Positions 31,753 to 40,491 of a DNA stretch of 42,838 nt are shown piece after piece. Under the pieces are notes generated by a model. It did not search any database and was not told where the DNA came from. It worked only from the letters and a program-made list of their open reading frames with translations. Positions within the stretch are counted from its first letter, which is position 1, and each line of letters opens with the position of its first letter. The position numbers and the translations under genes were made by a program. Source of the stretch: Paeniroseomonas aquatica (GTDB lineage: Bacteria > Pseudomonadota > Alphaproteobacteria > Acetobacterales > Acetobacteraceae); assembly GCF_030409335.1 (NCBI RefSeq), contig NZ_JAUFPN010000102.1, positions 1 through 42,838 on the forward strand, written 5' to 3'.

Positions 31753-33726
31753 ATGCGCCACCTGTCCCTGTTCCTCGCCAGCGGCCTCGCCGCCCTGGCC
31801 AGCCAAAGCCATGCCCAGCAGGCCATCCCCGACACCATCGTCACCGCCACGCGGATCCCGACGCCGGCCGAGCGCGTCCCCGCCGCCATCACCGTCATCA
31901 CCCGGCAGGACATCGAGGAGCGCGGCTACCAGTCGCTGGCCGAGGCGCTCACCGCCGTCCCCGGCATCAACCTCGTCGGCCAGGGCGGCCTCGGCGGCCA
32001 GACCAGCGCCTTCACCCGCGGCACCAACAGCAGCCATACCCTGGTCCTGCTGGACGGGGTGCCGATCAACGATGCCTCCACCCCCGCCGGCGCCTTCAAC
32101 TTCGGCCAGGACCTGCTCGGCAACCTCGACCGGATCGAGGTGGTCCGCGGCCCCGCCGCCTCGCTCTACGGCAGCGCAGCGCTCGGCGGCGCGATCAACC
32201 TCGTCACCCGCCAGGCGCCCCAAGGGGGTCCGGGGGGCAAGGTCTTCGCCCCCTTCGGCGAGGTCGCCGGCGGCAGCAATTCCACCATCCGCGGCAACCT
32301 CGGCGCCACCGGCCGGGTGGAGGCCTTCGACTACCTCGTCTCCGGCCAGTCGCTCTCGACCCGCGGCTCCAATGCCCTGGCGCCGCGGCTGCAGACCACC
32401 AACGGCGAGCGCGACGGCTTCCGCGGCCAGTCCACCATGGCCCGGCTCGGCTGGACCCCGGTCGAGGGCAGCCGGCTGGAGGGCATCGTCCAGTGGCGGC
32501 AGAACAATTTCGGCCTGGACGGCAGCAACAACGCCTTCCGCCAGGCCGATGACCCGAACTACTCCGGCGAGGACCGCCGCTGGTTCGGCCAGCTCCGCGG
32601 CGAGACCCGGCTGCTGGACGGCGCCTGGACCACCGGCCTGCGCGGCTTCACCACCGAGGACCGCCGGCGCTACGTGAACCGTCCCAACCCCGGCGCCTCC
32701 GGCATCGCCGACGACCTCTACCGCGGCAGCCGCACCGGCCTCGACTGGGGCAATACCGTCCGCCTGCCCGGCTTCGGCGCCTTCGCCGACGGGGCGCTGG
32801 CCTTCGGCGTCACCCATGCGCTGGAGGAGAGCCGCAGCCTCAGCGGCAGCCCGGCCTCGCGCACCCGGGTCTTCGCCCAGCAGCATGTCACCGCCGGCTA
32901 TGCCTCGCTGCAGTACCGCGCCTGGGAGCGGCTCGACCTGACCGCCGGCCTGCGCCAGGACAGCACCACCGGCTTCACCGATGCGACGACCTGGCAGCTC
33001 GGCGCCGTGCTGGCGCTGCCCGAGGTGGCCAGCCGCCTCCGCATCTCCGCCGGCACCGCCTTCCGGGCGCCCTCGCTGTACGAGCGCTTCGGCACCAATG
33101 CCTCGACCCTCGGCAACCCCGCGCTCAAGGCGGAGCGCAGCACCGGCTGGGAGATCGGCGCCGATACCGACGTGGCGCTGTTCGGCCGGCCCCGCGCCGC
33201 CACCGCGAGCTGGACCTTCTTCCAGAGCCGCATCACCAACCTGATCAACTCGGTCCGCGCCCCGCTGCCGGGCTTCGTCTTCACCTCGGTCAACGTGGAC
33301 CGCGCCGACATCCATGGCGCCGAGCTGGGCCTCACGCTCCGCCCGGCCCCCTGGCTGGAGACCACGGCGAACTGGACCATCACCGAAGCGGAGGACGCCA
33401 TCACCGACCGCCGCCTGCTGCGCCGGCCGGAGCATGTGGTGAGCATCACCGCCCGGGTGGTGCCGACGCCGCGCCTGGTCATCGCGCCCACGGTGCTCTT
33501 CACCGGCCGGTCGAGCGACTTCCTGATCACCAATACCGGCGACTTCGGCTCGCGCGGCGCCGTCCGGGGCGGCACCGTGGTCAACCTCGGCGCCACCTAC
33601 AAGGCGACCGAGGTGGTCAGCCTCTTCCTCGAGGGCCGCAACCTCGGCAACAGCCGCTGGGAGCCGACCAGCGGCTATGTCACGCCGGGCCGCAGCCTGC
33701 TCGTCGGCACCCGCTTCGCCTTGTAA
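31753..33726 (+). CDS. btuB: BtuB-like TonB-dependent vitamin B12 receptor
   Basis: The 657-residue outer-membrane receptor has a signal peptide ([22 protein letters not shown]). A TonB box follows in [11 protein letters not shown], then a plug domain ([78 protein letters not shown]) and a 22-strand barrel with [15 protein letters not shown]-like [18 protein letters not shown], ending VGTRFAL. The cobalamin riboswitch upstream identifies the ligand as B12. GGAGG precedes the ATG by 6 bases. YnfA follows 28 bases later. Confidence 0.95.
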   Translation: MRHLSLFLASGLAALASQSHAQQAIPDTIVTATRIPTPAERVPAAITVITRQDIEERGYQSLAEALTAVPGINLVGQGGLGGQTSAFTRGTNSSHTLVLLDGVPINDASTPAGAFNFGQDLLGNLDRIEVVRGPAASLYGSAALGGAINLVTRQAPQGGPGGKVFAPFGEVAGGSNSTIRGNLGATGRVEAFDYLVSGQSLSTRGSNALAPRLQTTNGERDGFRGQSTMARLGWTPVEGSRLEGIVQWRQNNFGLDGSNNAFRQADDPNYSGEDRRWFGQLRGETRLLDGAWTTGLRGFTTEDRRRYVNRPNPGASGIADDLYRGSRTGLDWGNTVRLPGFGAFADGALAFGVTHALEESRSLSGSPASRTRVFAQQHVTAGYASLQYRAWERLDLTAGLRQDSTTGFTDATTWQLGAVLALPEVASRLRISAGTAFRAPSLYERFGTNASTLGNPALKAERSTGWEIGADTDVALFGRPRAATASWTFFQSRITNLINSVRAPLPGFVFTSVNVDRADIHGAELGLTLRPAPWLETTANWTITEAEDAITDRRLLRRPEHVVSITARVVPTPRLVIAPTVLFTGRSSDFLITNTGDFGSRGAVRGGTVVNLGATYKATEVVSLFLEGRNLGNSRWEPTSGYVTPGRSLLVGTRFAL

Positions 33727-33754
33727 TCGCCGAGGCGGCGGGGGAAGCCGGGGC

Positions 33755-34084
33755 ATGATCCATGCCCTGGCCCTCTACCCCCTCGCCGCCCTGGCGGAAA
33801 TCGGCGGCTGCTTCGCCCTCTGGTCGGTGCTCCGGTCCGGCGCCTCGCCCTGGTGGCTGCTGCCGGGCGCGGCGGCACTGGCAGCCTTCGCCTGGCTGCT
33901 CACCCTGGTCGACAGCGAGGCCGCCGGCCGCACCTATGCCGCCTATGGCGGGGTCTATGTGGTGGCCTCGCTGCTCTGGCTCTGGGCGGTGGAGGGGCGG
34001 ATGCCCAGCGGCACCGACCTCGCCGGGGCGGCGCTCTGCCTGGCCGGCGCCGGCGTCATCCTCGGCGGGGCGCTGCGCGGCTAG
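33755..34084 (+). CDS. YnfA/UPF0060 membrane protein
   Basis: The 109-residue protein has four predicted membrane helices and the UPF0060 signature. It begins [24 protein letters not shown], continues [21 protein letters not shown] and then [26 protein letters not shown]. The family is distantly related to small multidrug-resistance exporters. GGGGGAAG precedes the start. The gene lies 28 bases after the B12 receptor and could be read from the same transcript. Its stop is 5 bases from the convergent polyprenyl synthase gene. Confidence 0.92.
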   Translation: MIHALALYPLAALAEIGGCFALWSVLRSGASPWWLLPGAAALAAFAWLLTLVDSEAAGRTYAAYGGVYVVASLLWLWAVEGRMPSGTDLAGAALCLAGAGVILGGALRG

Positions 34085-34089
34085 GGCGG

Positions 34090-35091
34090 CTACCGCGCCC
34101 GGGCGATGCAGAAGGCCACGATCCCCGCCAGCGCCCGGCGCACCGGGCCATCCGGGAAAACCGCCAGGGCCTCCAGCGCCGCATCGCCGTAGCCCTGCGC
34201 CCGCGCCACCGTGTCGCGCAGCGCGCCGTGGCGCTCGATCAGCTCCTGGGCGCGGGCCAGATCCTCCGGCGCCTGCTCCTTGTCCTCCAGCGTGCGGCGC
34301 CAGAACTCGCGCTCCGCCGCATCGCCGCGGGCATGCGCCAGCAGCACCGGGAGGGTGATCTTGCCCTCGCGGAAATCGTCGCCGACCGTCTTGCCGAGCC
34401 GCTCCTGCTCCGCCGCATAATCCAGCGCGTCGTCGACCAGCTGGAAGGCGATGCCGAGGTTGTGCCCGAAGGCATCGAGCGCCCGCTCCTCCGCCTCCGG
34501 CCGGTCGGCGACCACCGCGCCGATGCGCGTCGCCGCGGCGAAGAGCGCGGCGGTCTTGCCCTCGATCACCGCGAGGTACTGCGCCTCGGTGGTCGAGATG
34601 TCGTTCTGGGTGACGAGCTGCAGCACCTCGCCCTCGGCGATGGTCGCCGCCGCCTGGGACAGGATGCCGAGCACCTTCAGGCTGCCGTCGTCGGTCATCA
34701 ACTGGAAGGCGCGCGCGAACAGGAAGTCGCCAACCAGCACGCTGGGCTTGTTGCCGAACAGCGCATTCGCGCTCGCCTGGCCCCGCCGCAGCGAGCTCTC
34801 GTCGACCACGTCATCGTGCAGCAGGGTGGCGGTGTGGATGAACTCGACGCAGGCGGCGAGCGCCACGTGCCGGTCGCCGCGGTAGCCGCAGAGCTGCGCC
34901 GCCGCCAGGGTCAGCAGCGGCCGCAGCCGCTTGCCGCCGGCGGCGACGATATGCGCGGCCAGTTGCGGGATCAGCGCGACCGGGGAGTGCATCCGCTGCA
35001 CGATCAGGCGGTTGCAGGCCTCCAGGTCCGCCTGGACGAGGGCGATGAGCGCGGTCAGCGCATCCTCGCCGCCAGCGGCCGGCCTCTTCAT
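34090..35091 (-). CDS. ispB: Polyprenyl diphosphate synthase (octaprenyl-type)
   Basis: This long-chain trans-prenyl synthase (333 residues) has the first Asp-rich motif LLHDDVVDESSLRRG, the second QLVDDALDY, KRLRPLLTLAAAQLCGY, EFIHTATLLHDDVVD and NKPSVLVGDFLFARAFQL. It makes the ubiquinone side chain. The start is uncertain: ATG 35091 has a weak ribosome-binding site, and an ATG at 35163 would add 24 residues. The first is used because the domain starts soon after it. It is divergent from DUF2007. Confidence 0.94.
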   Translation of the reverse strand: MKRPAAGGEDALTALIALVQADLEACNRLIVQRMHSPVALIPQLAAHIVAAGGKRLRPLLTLAAAQLCGYRGDRHVALAACVEFIHTATLLHDDVVDESSLRRGQASANALFGNKPSVLVGDFLFARAFQLMTDDGSLKVLGILSQAAATIAEGEVLQLVTQNDISTTEAQYLAVIEGKTAALFAAATRIGAVVADRPEAEERALDAFGHNLGIAFQLVDDALDYAAEQERLGKTVGDDFREGKITLPVLLAHARGDAAEREFWRRTLEDKEQAPEDLARAQELIERHGALRDTVARAQGYGDAALEALAVFPDGPVRRALAGIVAFCIARAR

Positions 35092-35216
35092 CGGGGAATT
35101 ATCCGGCACTAGACGGGCAACCGCTGGCACTACACTTGACCCTGGCTTGGGGGGCGGCACCATAGCCACCGTGCCACTTGGCGACAAGCGCTGGAAAAAC
35201 AAGGATTTCACCGACC

Positions 35217-35432
35217 ATGCGGCTCATCGTGCAAAGCGTGGACCCGGTGCGCATCAGCTTCCTCATGGCCTTGCTGAAGGATGCCGGCATCGCCTGCATC
35301 CTGCTGGACCAGCATATCAGCGCGCTCGAAGGCGGCATCGGCGCCTTCCCCCGTCGCCTCGCGGTCGCCGAGGAAGACCTCGCCGCCGCCCGCCGCCTGC
35401 TGCGGGAGGCCGGCGAGGACCACGACGCGTGA
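35217..35432 (+). CDS. DUF2007 small protein
   Basis: The 71-residue product (MRLIVQSVDPVRISFLMALLKDAGIACILLDQHISALEGGIGAFPRRLAVAEEDLAAARRLL in short blocks) matches DUF2007, a GlnB-like ferredoxin-fold family proposed to be signal-transducing. Its stop overlaps the methyltransferase start by 4 bases (GTGA), so the two genes are coupled. It diverges from ispB. AAGGA precedes the ATG. Confidence 0.88.
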   Translation: MRLIVQSVDPVRISFLMALLKDAGIACILLDQHISALEGGIGAFPRRLAVAEEDLAAARRLLREAGEDHDA

Positions 35433-36160
35433 CCCATTCGGACGACACGCTGCTCGGCGGCCGGGTGCGGCTGCGACAGCCGGTGCTCGGCCTGCGCGCC
35501 GGGCTGGACACCGTGCTGCTGGCGGCCGGCATCCCGGCCCGCCCGGGGCAGCAGGTGCTGGAAGCCGGCTGCGGCAGCGGCGCCGCCTTCCTCTGCCTCG
35601 CCGCCCGGGTGCCCGGACTCCGGATCATCGCGGTGGAGCGCGACCCGGCGCTGGCCGCGCTCGCCGCCGCCAATGCCGCCGCCAACGGGGTCGCGGCCGA
35701 GGTCATCACCGGCGACATCCGCGATGCCGCGCTGGCCCGGCGGCTGCCGCCCTGCGACCACGCCTTCGCCAACCCGCCCTTCTGGCCGCATGGCACCACC
35801 CCGCCGGTGCCGCAGCGCGGCAGCATGACGCATGCGCCCGCCGGCGCCGCCAGCCTGGCCGACTGGGCCCGCTTCCTCGCCACGCCGCTGTCCCGGCGCG
35901 GCACGCTGAGCCTGATCCTGCCCGCGGTGCTGCTCGATTCCGCCATGGCGGCGCTCGCCGCCGCCGGCTGCGCCGGCACCCGGCTGGTGCCCTTCTGGCC
36001 GCGCGGCGGGATGCCGGCCAAGCGCATGCTGCTGCAGGCCCGGCGCGGCAGCCGCGGCCCGGCCCGCATCGCCCCGGGGCTGGTGCTGCACGCCGAAGAC
36101 GGCTTCACCCCGGCGGCGCAGGCCATCCTGCGCGATGCCGCAGCGCTCGAGGCCGGCTGA
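35429..36160 (+). CDS. TrmN6-like class I methyltransferase (tRNA N6-adenine type)
   Basis: The 243-residue enzyme has SAM motif I (LEAGCGSGAAFLCLAA), an acidic motif II (IIAVERDPALAALA) and the N6-adenine catalytic motif ANPPFW, as in TrmN6 (tRNA1-Val A37 methyltransferase). It opens LLGGRVRLRQPVLGLRAGLDTVLLAAG, the usual family start. GTG at 35429 overlaps the DUF2007 stop. DUF2007 plus TrmN6-like, divergent from ispB, is an arrangement I recall from other alphaproteobacteria. Confidence 0.9.
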   Translation: MTHSDDTLLGGRVRLRQPVLGLRAGLDTVLLAAGIPARPGQQVLEAGCGSGAAFLCLAARVPGLRIIAVERDPALAALAAANAAANGVAAEVITGDIRDAALARRLPPCDHAFANPPFWPHGTTPPVPQRGSMTHAPAGAASLADWARFLATPLSRRGTLSLILPAVLLDSAMAALAAAGCAGTRLVPFWPRGGMPAKRMLLQARRGSRGPARIAPGLVLHAEDGFTPAAQAILRDAAALEAG

Positions 36161-36162
36161 CC

Positions 36163-36447
36163 TCAGCCCGAGGCCGTGTCCGGGTGGCGGAGATGCCACA
36201 GCCGCTCATGCGCCGCGACCAGGCTTTCCATGTTGCGGCGCCGGTTGGTGTCCGGCGAGACCGGGCGGCGCGTCAGCATCATCTCGAGGATGCGCAGCAA
36301 TTGCTCCGCCACCTCGTAGTCGCCCTGGTCGCAGGCATGATGGAAGGCGATCAGGATCTTGTCGGACAGACGGCGGCTGTGCCGCGGCGCCGCCGCACCA
36401 CGTCCGGTCCCCCCCGCGCCATCCTGGTCCGAGTCGTCGTCCGCCAT
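36163..36447 (-). CDS. Conserved-looking hypothetical protein
   Basis: The 94-residue protein has a disordered acidic start and a helical core (KILIAFHHACDQGDYEVAEQLLRILEMMLTRRP, then NRRRNMESLVAAHERLWHLRHP). The composition is like small conserved alphaproteobacterial proteins of unknown function; no cysteines or membrane helix. It lies 2 bases from the convergent methyltransferase stop. A TACAAT (minus strand, 36500-36495) about 50 bases upstream may be its -10 box. Confidence 0.75.
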   Translation of the reverse strand: MADDDSDQDGAGGTGRGAAAPRHSRRLSDKILIAFHHACDQGDYEVAEQLLRILEMMLTRRPVSPDTNRRRNMESLVAAHERLWHLRHPDTASG

Positions 36448-36539
36448 ACTGCCTTCTCCGGTTGCGGCCAGCCTGAACCCAGGGCAGTTCCGCTATTGTA
36501 GCCTAGCCGATCATGCGGGGCCTTGCAGCGCCGCCCGTG

Positions 36540-37226
36540 TCATCCGCCGCTGCCGGTGCGCCCGACCTGCGCCGTCACCGCCGCGGCGATCGCCTCCGGC
36601 GACAGCTCCGGCCGGAACAGCGTCCTCACCTTGGCGTCCGGCCCCACCAGATAGATGAAGCTGGAGTGGTCCATGAGATAATCGGTCATCTCGGGCCGCT
36701 GAACCTTGGCGTAATAGACCCTAAACCGCCGCGCCGCATCTGCCACCTGTTCCGGCGTGCCGGTCAGCCCCTGCATGCGGGGATGGAAGCGGCTGACGTA
36801 ATCGGCGAGGTGCTCCGGCGTGTCGCGCTGCGGATCGACGGATATGAAGGCCGGCACCACCGCCTCCCCCGCCCGCCCCATCGCATCCAGCGCCGCCGCC
36901 AGGGTGCCGAGCTCGGTGGGGCAGATGTCCGGGCAGAAGCTGTAGCCGAAATACACCAGCATCCAGCGCCCGGCGTAGTCGCGCTCGGTCACCGCCCGGC
37001 CGGTCTGGTCGGTCAGGCTGAAGGGGCCGCCGAGCGACATGCCTTGCGGCAGCTGCACCCCGCCGGAGGAAACCGGACTGCCCTCGCCGCCGAAGATCTG
37101 CCCGAGCCGGCCGACGAAGGCATCCGCCAGCCCCTCGTCCGGCGCCCGGGTCACCCAGGCCAGGGCCCAGACGCCACCCAGCAGCAGGCACAGCAACAGG
37201 GCGATGAGGCGAATGGTGCGCAGCAT
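36540..37226 (-). CDS. SCO1/SenC-family copper chaperone
   Basis: The 228-residue protein has one N-terminal membrane helix (about 7-24) and a periplasmic thioredoxin-like domain. Copper ligands are Cys98 and Cys102 in FCPDICPTEL and His187 in LMDHSSFIYLVGPD. Conserved FSLTDQTGR and SVDPQRDTP also match SCO. It delivers copper to the CuA centre of cytochrome c oxidase subunit II. No oxidase gene lies in the window. Confidence 0.94.
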   Translation of the reverse strand: MLRTIRLIALLLCLLLGGVWALAWVTRAPDEGLADAFVGRLGQIFGGEGSPVSSGGVQLPQGMSLGGPFSLTDQTGRAVTERDYAGRWMLVYFGYSFCPDICPTELGTLAAALDAMGRAGEAVVPAFISVDPQRDTPEHLADYVSRFHPRMQGLTGTPEQVADAARRFRVYYAKVQRPEMTDYLMDHSSFIYLVGPDAKVRTLFRPELSPEAIAAAVTAQVGRTGSGG

Positions 37227-37336
37227 GCCGCCTGCATAGCCGGGGCCACGCCGCGCCGCCAGGGTGGCCGGTGCCGATCGCCGCCGACTGTGCCCTTTGG
37301 GTGCGCCGACACGTCACAGCATCGGCGGAGCGAGGC

Positions 37337-38218
37337 TCACCCGCCGTCGCGCGGCCGGAAGTCGGCCATGCGGGTGAAGTCGGCCGCATCCGGCACCGCC
37401 GCGTGGCTGTCGGCCCAGAGTGCTGCGACCTTGCCGCTGAGCGGCAGGTCGAGCCCCACCTCCCGCGCGAGCTCCGCGGCGAGGCCGACGTCCTTGCGCA
37501 TCAGCCCGGCGGCGAAGCCGCTGTCGAAGCGGCCGGGGATCACCCATTTCGGGAAGAAGGCCTCGCTGACCGCGCTGCGTCCGGTCGCCGCATTGACCAC
37601 CGCCAGCACCGCCTCCGCCTTCACCCCCGCCGCCTCGGCCAGGCGGAAGGCCTCGCCGTTGGTGATCAGGTGCGCGGCGACCAGCATGTTGTTGATCAGC
37701 TTGGCGACGTTGCCGGCGCCGGAGGGGCCGACATGCAGCGCCGTGGCCGACAGCGCCGCGAGCACCGGCTGCGCCGCGGCGACATCCGCCTCGCTGCCGC
37801 CGACCATCATGGTGAGCTGGCCGGCGGCCGCGCCCGCCGGGCCGCCGCTGACCGGCGCATCCAGGTGGCCATGCCCCGCCGCCTCCAGCAGCGCCGCCAG
37901 CCGCCGGCTGGTGCCCGGGTCGGCGGTCGAGGTGTCGACCAGCGTCACCCGGCGGTCCCGGCGCGCCAGCAGCCCGCCCGGCGTCCGCACCAGCGCCTCC
38001 ACGTCCCGGCCGTAGGGCAGCGAGGAGACCACCGCGTCGGCCGCCTGCAGCAGCGCCGCCGCCTCCGCCACCGGGCGGATGCCCTCAGCGGCGGCGAGGT
38101 CGCGGCGGGCGGCGCTGAGGTCGAAGCCCAGTACCTCGAAGCCCTGGCGGGCGAGGCTCGCCGCCATGGGCAGGCCCATGTTGCCGAGGCCGACGACGCC
38201 GACGATCCTGATGCTCAT
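37337..38218 (-). CDS. 3-hydroxyisobutyrate dehydrogenase-family oxidoreductase
   Basis: The 293-residue beta-hydroxyacid dehydrogenase has the NAD-binding GLGNMGLPMAASL, the substrate motif DAPVSGGPAGAAAGQLTMMVGG and the catalytic Lys173 in GAGNVAKLINNML. Members oxidise 3-hydroxyisobutyrate, tartronate, threonate or similar acids, or reduce succinic/glyoxylic semialdehydes; I cannot choose. An AGGAC precedes the ATG. It diverges from the carboxymuconolactone decarboxylase-like gene. Confidence 0.92.
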   Translation of the reverse strand: MSIRIVGVVGLGNMGLPMAASLARQGFEVLGFDLSAARRDLAAAEGIRPVAEAAALLQAADAVVSSLPYGRDVEALVRTPGGLLARRDRRVTLVDTSTADPGTSRRLAALLEAAGHGHLDAPVSGGPAGAAAGQLTMMVGGSEADVAAAQPVLAALSATALHVGPSGAGNVAKLINNMLVAAHLITNGEAFRLAEAAGVKAEAVLAVVNAATGRSAVSEAFFPKWVIPGRFDSGFAAGLMRKDVGLAAELAREVGLDLPLSGKVAALWADSHAAVPDAADFTRMADFRPRDGG

Positions 38219-38355
38219 GCTGTCCTGTCCCCTGGTCCCGGGCCGCGTTCCAGCCGCGGTGTAGCGCGTCGGGCGGCGGCGGCAACACCGGCCCGGGCGG
38301 CCTTGCCGCCCGGCCGCCGGGCCGCGACACTCGGGGCTTTCAGCGACAGGACCGG

Positions 38356-38751
38356 ATGCGCATGACCAGCGATCGTCTCGAGGAAGGCAAGCGGCGCCGC
38401 GCCGAGGTCATCGGCCAGGGGCGGCACGATGCGGCGATGCAGGCGGCGACCGACTTCGACCTGCCCTTCCAGGAGCTGGCGCTGCGCTACTGCTGGGGCG
38501 AGGTCTGGGGCCGCCCCGGGCTCGACCGCCGGACCCGCAGCCTGGTCAACCTCGGCATGCTGATCGCCCTGGGCAGGCCGAACGAGCTGCGGATCCACCT
38601 CCGCGGCGCCCTGACCAATGGCGCCACCCGGGCGGAGATCCAGGAGGTCCTGCTGCAGAGCTGCGTCTATTGCGGCGTGCCCGCGGCCGGCGAGGCCTTC
38701 GGCATCGCCCGGGAGGTGCTCGCCGAAGCCGAGTTCGCCGGGGCGCGCTAG
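38356..38751 (+). CDS. Carboxymuconolactone decarboxylase-family protein
   Basis: The 131-residue protein is a CMD/AhpD-like all-helical protein: LALRYCWGEVWGRPGLDRRTRSLVNLGMLIALGRPNELRIHLRGALTNGATRAEIQEVLLQ then YCGVPAAGEAF. The family contains the protocatechuate-pathway decarboxylase PcaC; this member matches PcaC pattern better than AhpD, as the CxxC of AhpD is absent. No other pca genes are near. ATG 38356 or 38362 can start. A GC hairpin follows. Confidence 0.9.
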   Translation: MRMTSDRLEEGKRRRAEVIGQGRHDAAMQAATDFDLPFQELALRYCWGEVWGRPGLDRRTRSLVNLGMLIALGRPNELRIHLRGALTNGATRAEIQEVLLQSCVYCGVPAAGEAFGIAREVLAEAEFAGAR

Positions 38752-38761
38752 CTGGCCCCGG

Positions 38762-38787
38762 CCCTGCCTGCGGTCGCGCAGGCGGGG
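38762..38787 (+). terminator. Strong GC hairpin after the CMD-family gene
   Basis: CCCTGCCTGCG (38762-38772), loop GTCG, CGCAGGCGGGG (38777-38787) pair over 11 bp with one G-U. It sits 10 bases beyond the stop codon but has no U-tract. Its last bases coincide with the -35 box of the promoter that follows. Confidence 0.5.
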
Positions 38788-38811
38788 AACTGTCCGCGCC
38801 ACCGATACGTT
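38786..38811 (+). promoter_or_regulatory. EcfG-consensus promoter of the KaiC-like/histidine kinase operon
   Basis: GGAAC (38786-38790), 17 bases, CGTT (38808-38811): a full match to the alphaproteobacterial general-stress promoter GGAAC-N16-18-CGTT. The predicted transcription start is about 38818, leaving a leader of about 145 bases before the KaiC-like ATG. The cognate sigma factor candidate is encoded at 17292-17816. Confidence 0.75.
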
Positions 38812-38964
38812 CTGCGGCGGTAGAACCCCCGGGGATCCGTCTCCGCCGAATGCGTGCAATCCCACTGATTTTTCCCGTCATGGTTGTGTTATCCTGGGGC
38901 AGGAACATGCTGGGGAAGACTCGGGCGCTCGACCAGGCGATCCTGCCTGGCGCAGGGAGCAATG

Positions 38965-40491
38965 ATGGCTGACCCGCAGCAGAGGGCGACGACGCCCGAA
39001 GACGATCCCCCCCGCATATCGACCGGCAGCGCAGGGCTCGACGACATCCTCGGCGGTGGCGTCGACGCCGACCGCCTCTACCTGGTGGAGGGCCGCCCCG
39101 GCGCCGGCAAAACCACCCTGGCGCTGCAATTCCTCTTCGCCGGCCTCGCCCGGCACGAGACGGTCCTGTACATCTCCCTGTCCGAGACCGAGCGCGAGCT
39201 GCGCCTGGTGGCGAAGCGCCACGGCTGGAGCCTCGACGGGATCGCGGTCTTCGAGCTGGTCCCGCCCGAGGCCAGCCTCGATCCCAACCGGGAGCTGACG
39301 GTCTTCCATCCCGCCGAGATGGAGTTGAGCGAGACCACCCAGATGGTCTTCGACCGGGTCGCCGCGCTGAACCCGTCCCGCATCGTCTTCGACAGCCTGT
39401 CCGAGCTGCGGCTGCTGGCGCAGAATTCGCTGCGCTACCGCCGGCAGATCCTGGCGCTGAAGCATTTCTTCACCGGCCGGTGCTGCACCGTGCTGATGCT
39501 GGACGACATGTCCTCCAAGGCGGACGACCTGCAGCTGCACTCCATCGCCCATGGCGTGGTGCTGCTCGAGCAGGTCGCGCTCGACTACGGCGGCGAGCGC
39601 CGGCGGCTGCGGGTGGTGAAGATGCGCGGCATGCCCTTCCGCGGCGGCTTCCACGACTTCACCATCCGGCGCGGCGGGCTCGAGATCTATCCGCGCCTGG
39701 TCGCCGCCGAGCACCGGCAGGAGGTCGCCACCGCCAAGGTCTCGAGCGGCCGCGCCGAGCTGGATGCGATGGTCGGCGGCGGGCTGGAGCGCGGCAGCAG
39801 CGCGCTGCTGCTGGGCGCCGCCGGGGTCGGCAAGTCCTCGGTCGCGCTGACCTATGCCATCGCCGCCGCAGAGCGCGGCGAGAAAACGGTCTTCTACGCC
39901 TTCGACGAGGGCCGGGCGACCATCCTCTCCCGCTGCGCGGCGCTCGGCCTGCCGCTGCAGGACGCCCTCGACGCCGGGCTGATCCACATCCAGCAGATCG
40001 ACCCGGCCGAGCTCTCCCCCGGCGAATTCGTCCACCTGGTCCGCCAGGCGGTGACCCGGGACGGCGCCCGGATCGTCATCATCGACAGCCTGAACGGCTA
40101 CCTCAGCGCCATGCCGGACGAGCGCTTCCTGATCCTGCAGATGCACGAGCTGCTGAGCTACCTGAACCAGCTCGGTGTGCTCACCATCCTGGTGCTGGCG
40201 CAGCACGGGCTGGTCGGGCCGATGCAGACGCCGATCGACATCAGCTACCTCAGCGACGCGGTGCTGATGCTGCGCTACTTCGAGTTCGAGGGCTCGGTGC
40301 GCCGCGCCCTGTCGGTGGTGAAGAAGCGCAGCGGCGCCCACGAACGCTGGATCCGCGAATTCCGCCTGAGCGGCCGCGGCCTCGCCATCGGCCCGCCGCT
40401 GCAGCAGTTCAGCGGCATCTTCACCGGCACGCCGGTCTATACCGGCACCCGCACGCCGCTGCTCGCCGATGACGACAGTGCTGACGGGTAG
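38965..40491 (+). CDS. KaiC-like two-domain RecA-superfamily ATPase
   Basis: This 508-residue protein carries two KaiC domains. Domain 1 (about 15-245) opens ISTGSAGLDDILGGGVDADRLY with Walker A GRPGAGKTT (Lys49), SLSETERELRLVAKRHGW and Walker B IVFDSLSEL. Domain 2 (about 255-475) has Walker A GAAGVGKSS (Lys290), YAFDEGRATIL and Walker B IVIIDSLNGYL. KaiC relatives outside cyanobacteria act in stress adaptation and timing without KaiA. The Ser-Thr phosphorylation pair of cyanobacterial KaiC is not obvious. ATG 38965 is preferred because GGAG lies 5 bases before it. It overlaps the histidine kinase gene by 23 bases. Confidence 0.93.
   Translation: MADPQQRATTPEDDPPRISTGSAGLDDILGGGVDADRLYLVEGRPGAGKTTLALQFLFAGLARHETVLYISLSETERELRLVAKRHGWSLDGIAVFELVPPEASLDPNRELTVFHPAEMELSETTQMVFDRVAALNPSRIVFDSLSELRLLAQNSLRYRRQILALKHFFTGRCCTVLMLDDMSSKADDLQLHSIAHGVVLLEQVALDYGGERRRLRVVKMRGMPFRGGFHDFTIRRGGLEIYPRLVAAEHRQEVATAKVSSGRAELDAMVGGGLERGSSALLLGAAGVGKSSVALTYAIAAAERGEKTVFYAFDEGRATILSRCAALGLPLQDALDAGLIHIQQIDPAELSPGEFVHLVRQAVTRDGARIVIIDSLNGYLSAMPDERFLILQMHELLSYLNQLGVLTILVLAQHGLVGPMQTPIDISYLSDAVLMLRYFEFEGSVRRALSVVKKRSGAHERWIREFRLSGRGLAIGPPLQQFSGIFTGTPVYTGTRTPLLADDDSADG

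Noticed and set aside
36466-36494. GGAAC on the minus strand before the 94-residue protein gene
   Set aside because: No CGTT follows at 16-18 bases; only a TACAAT-like -10 is nearby.
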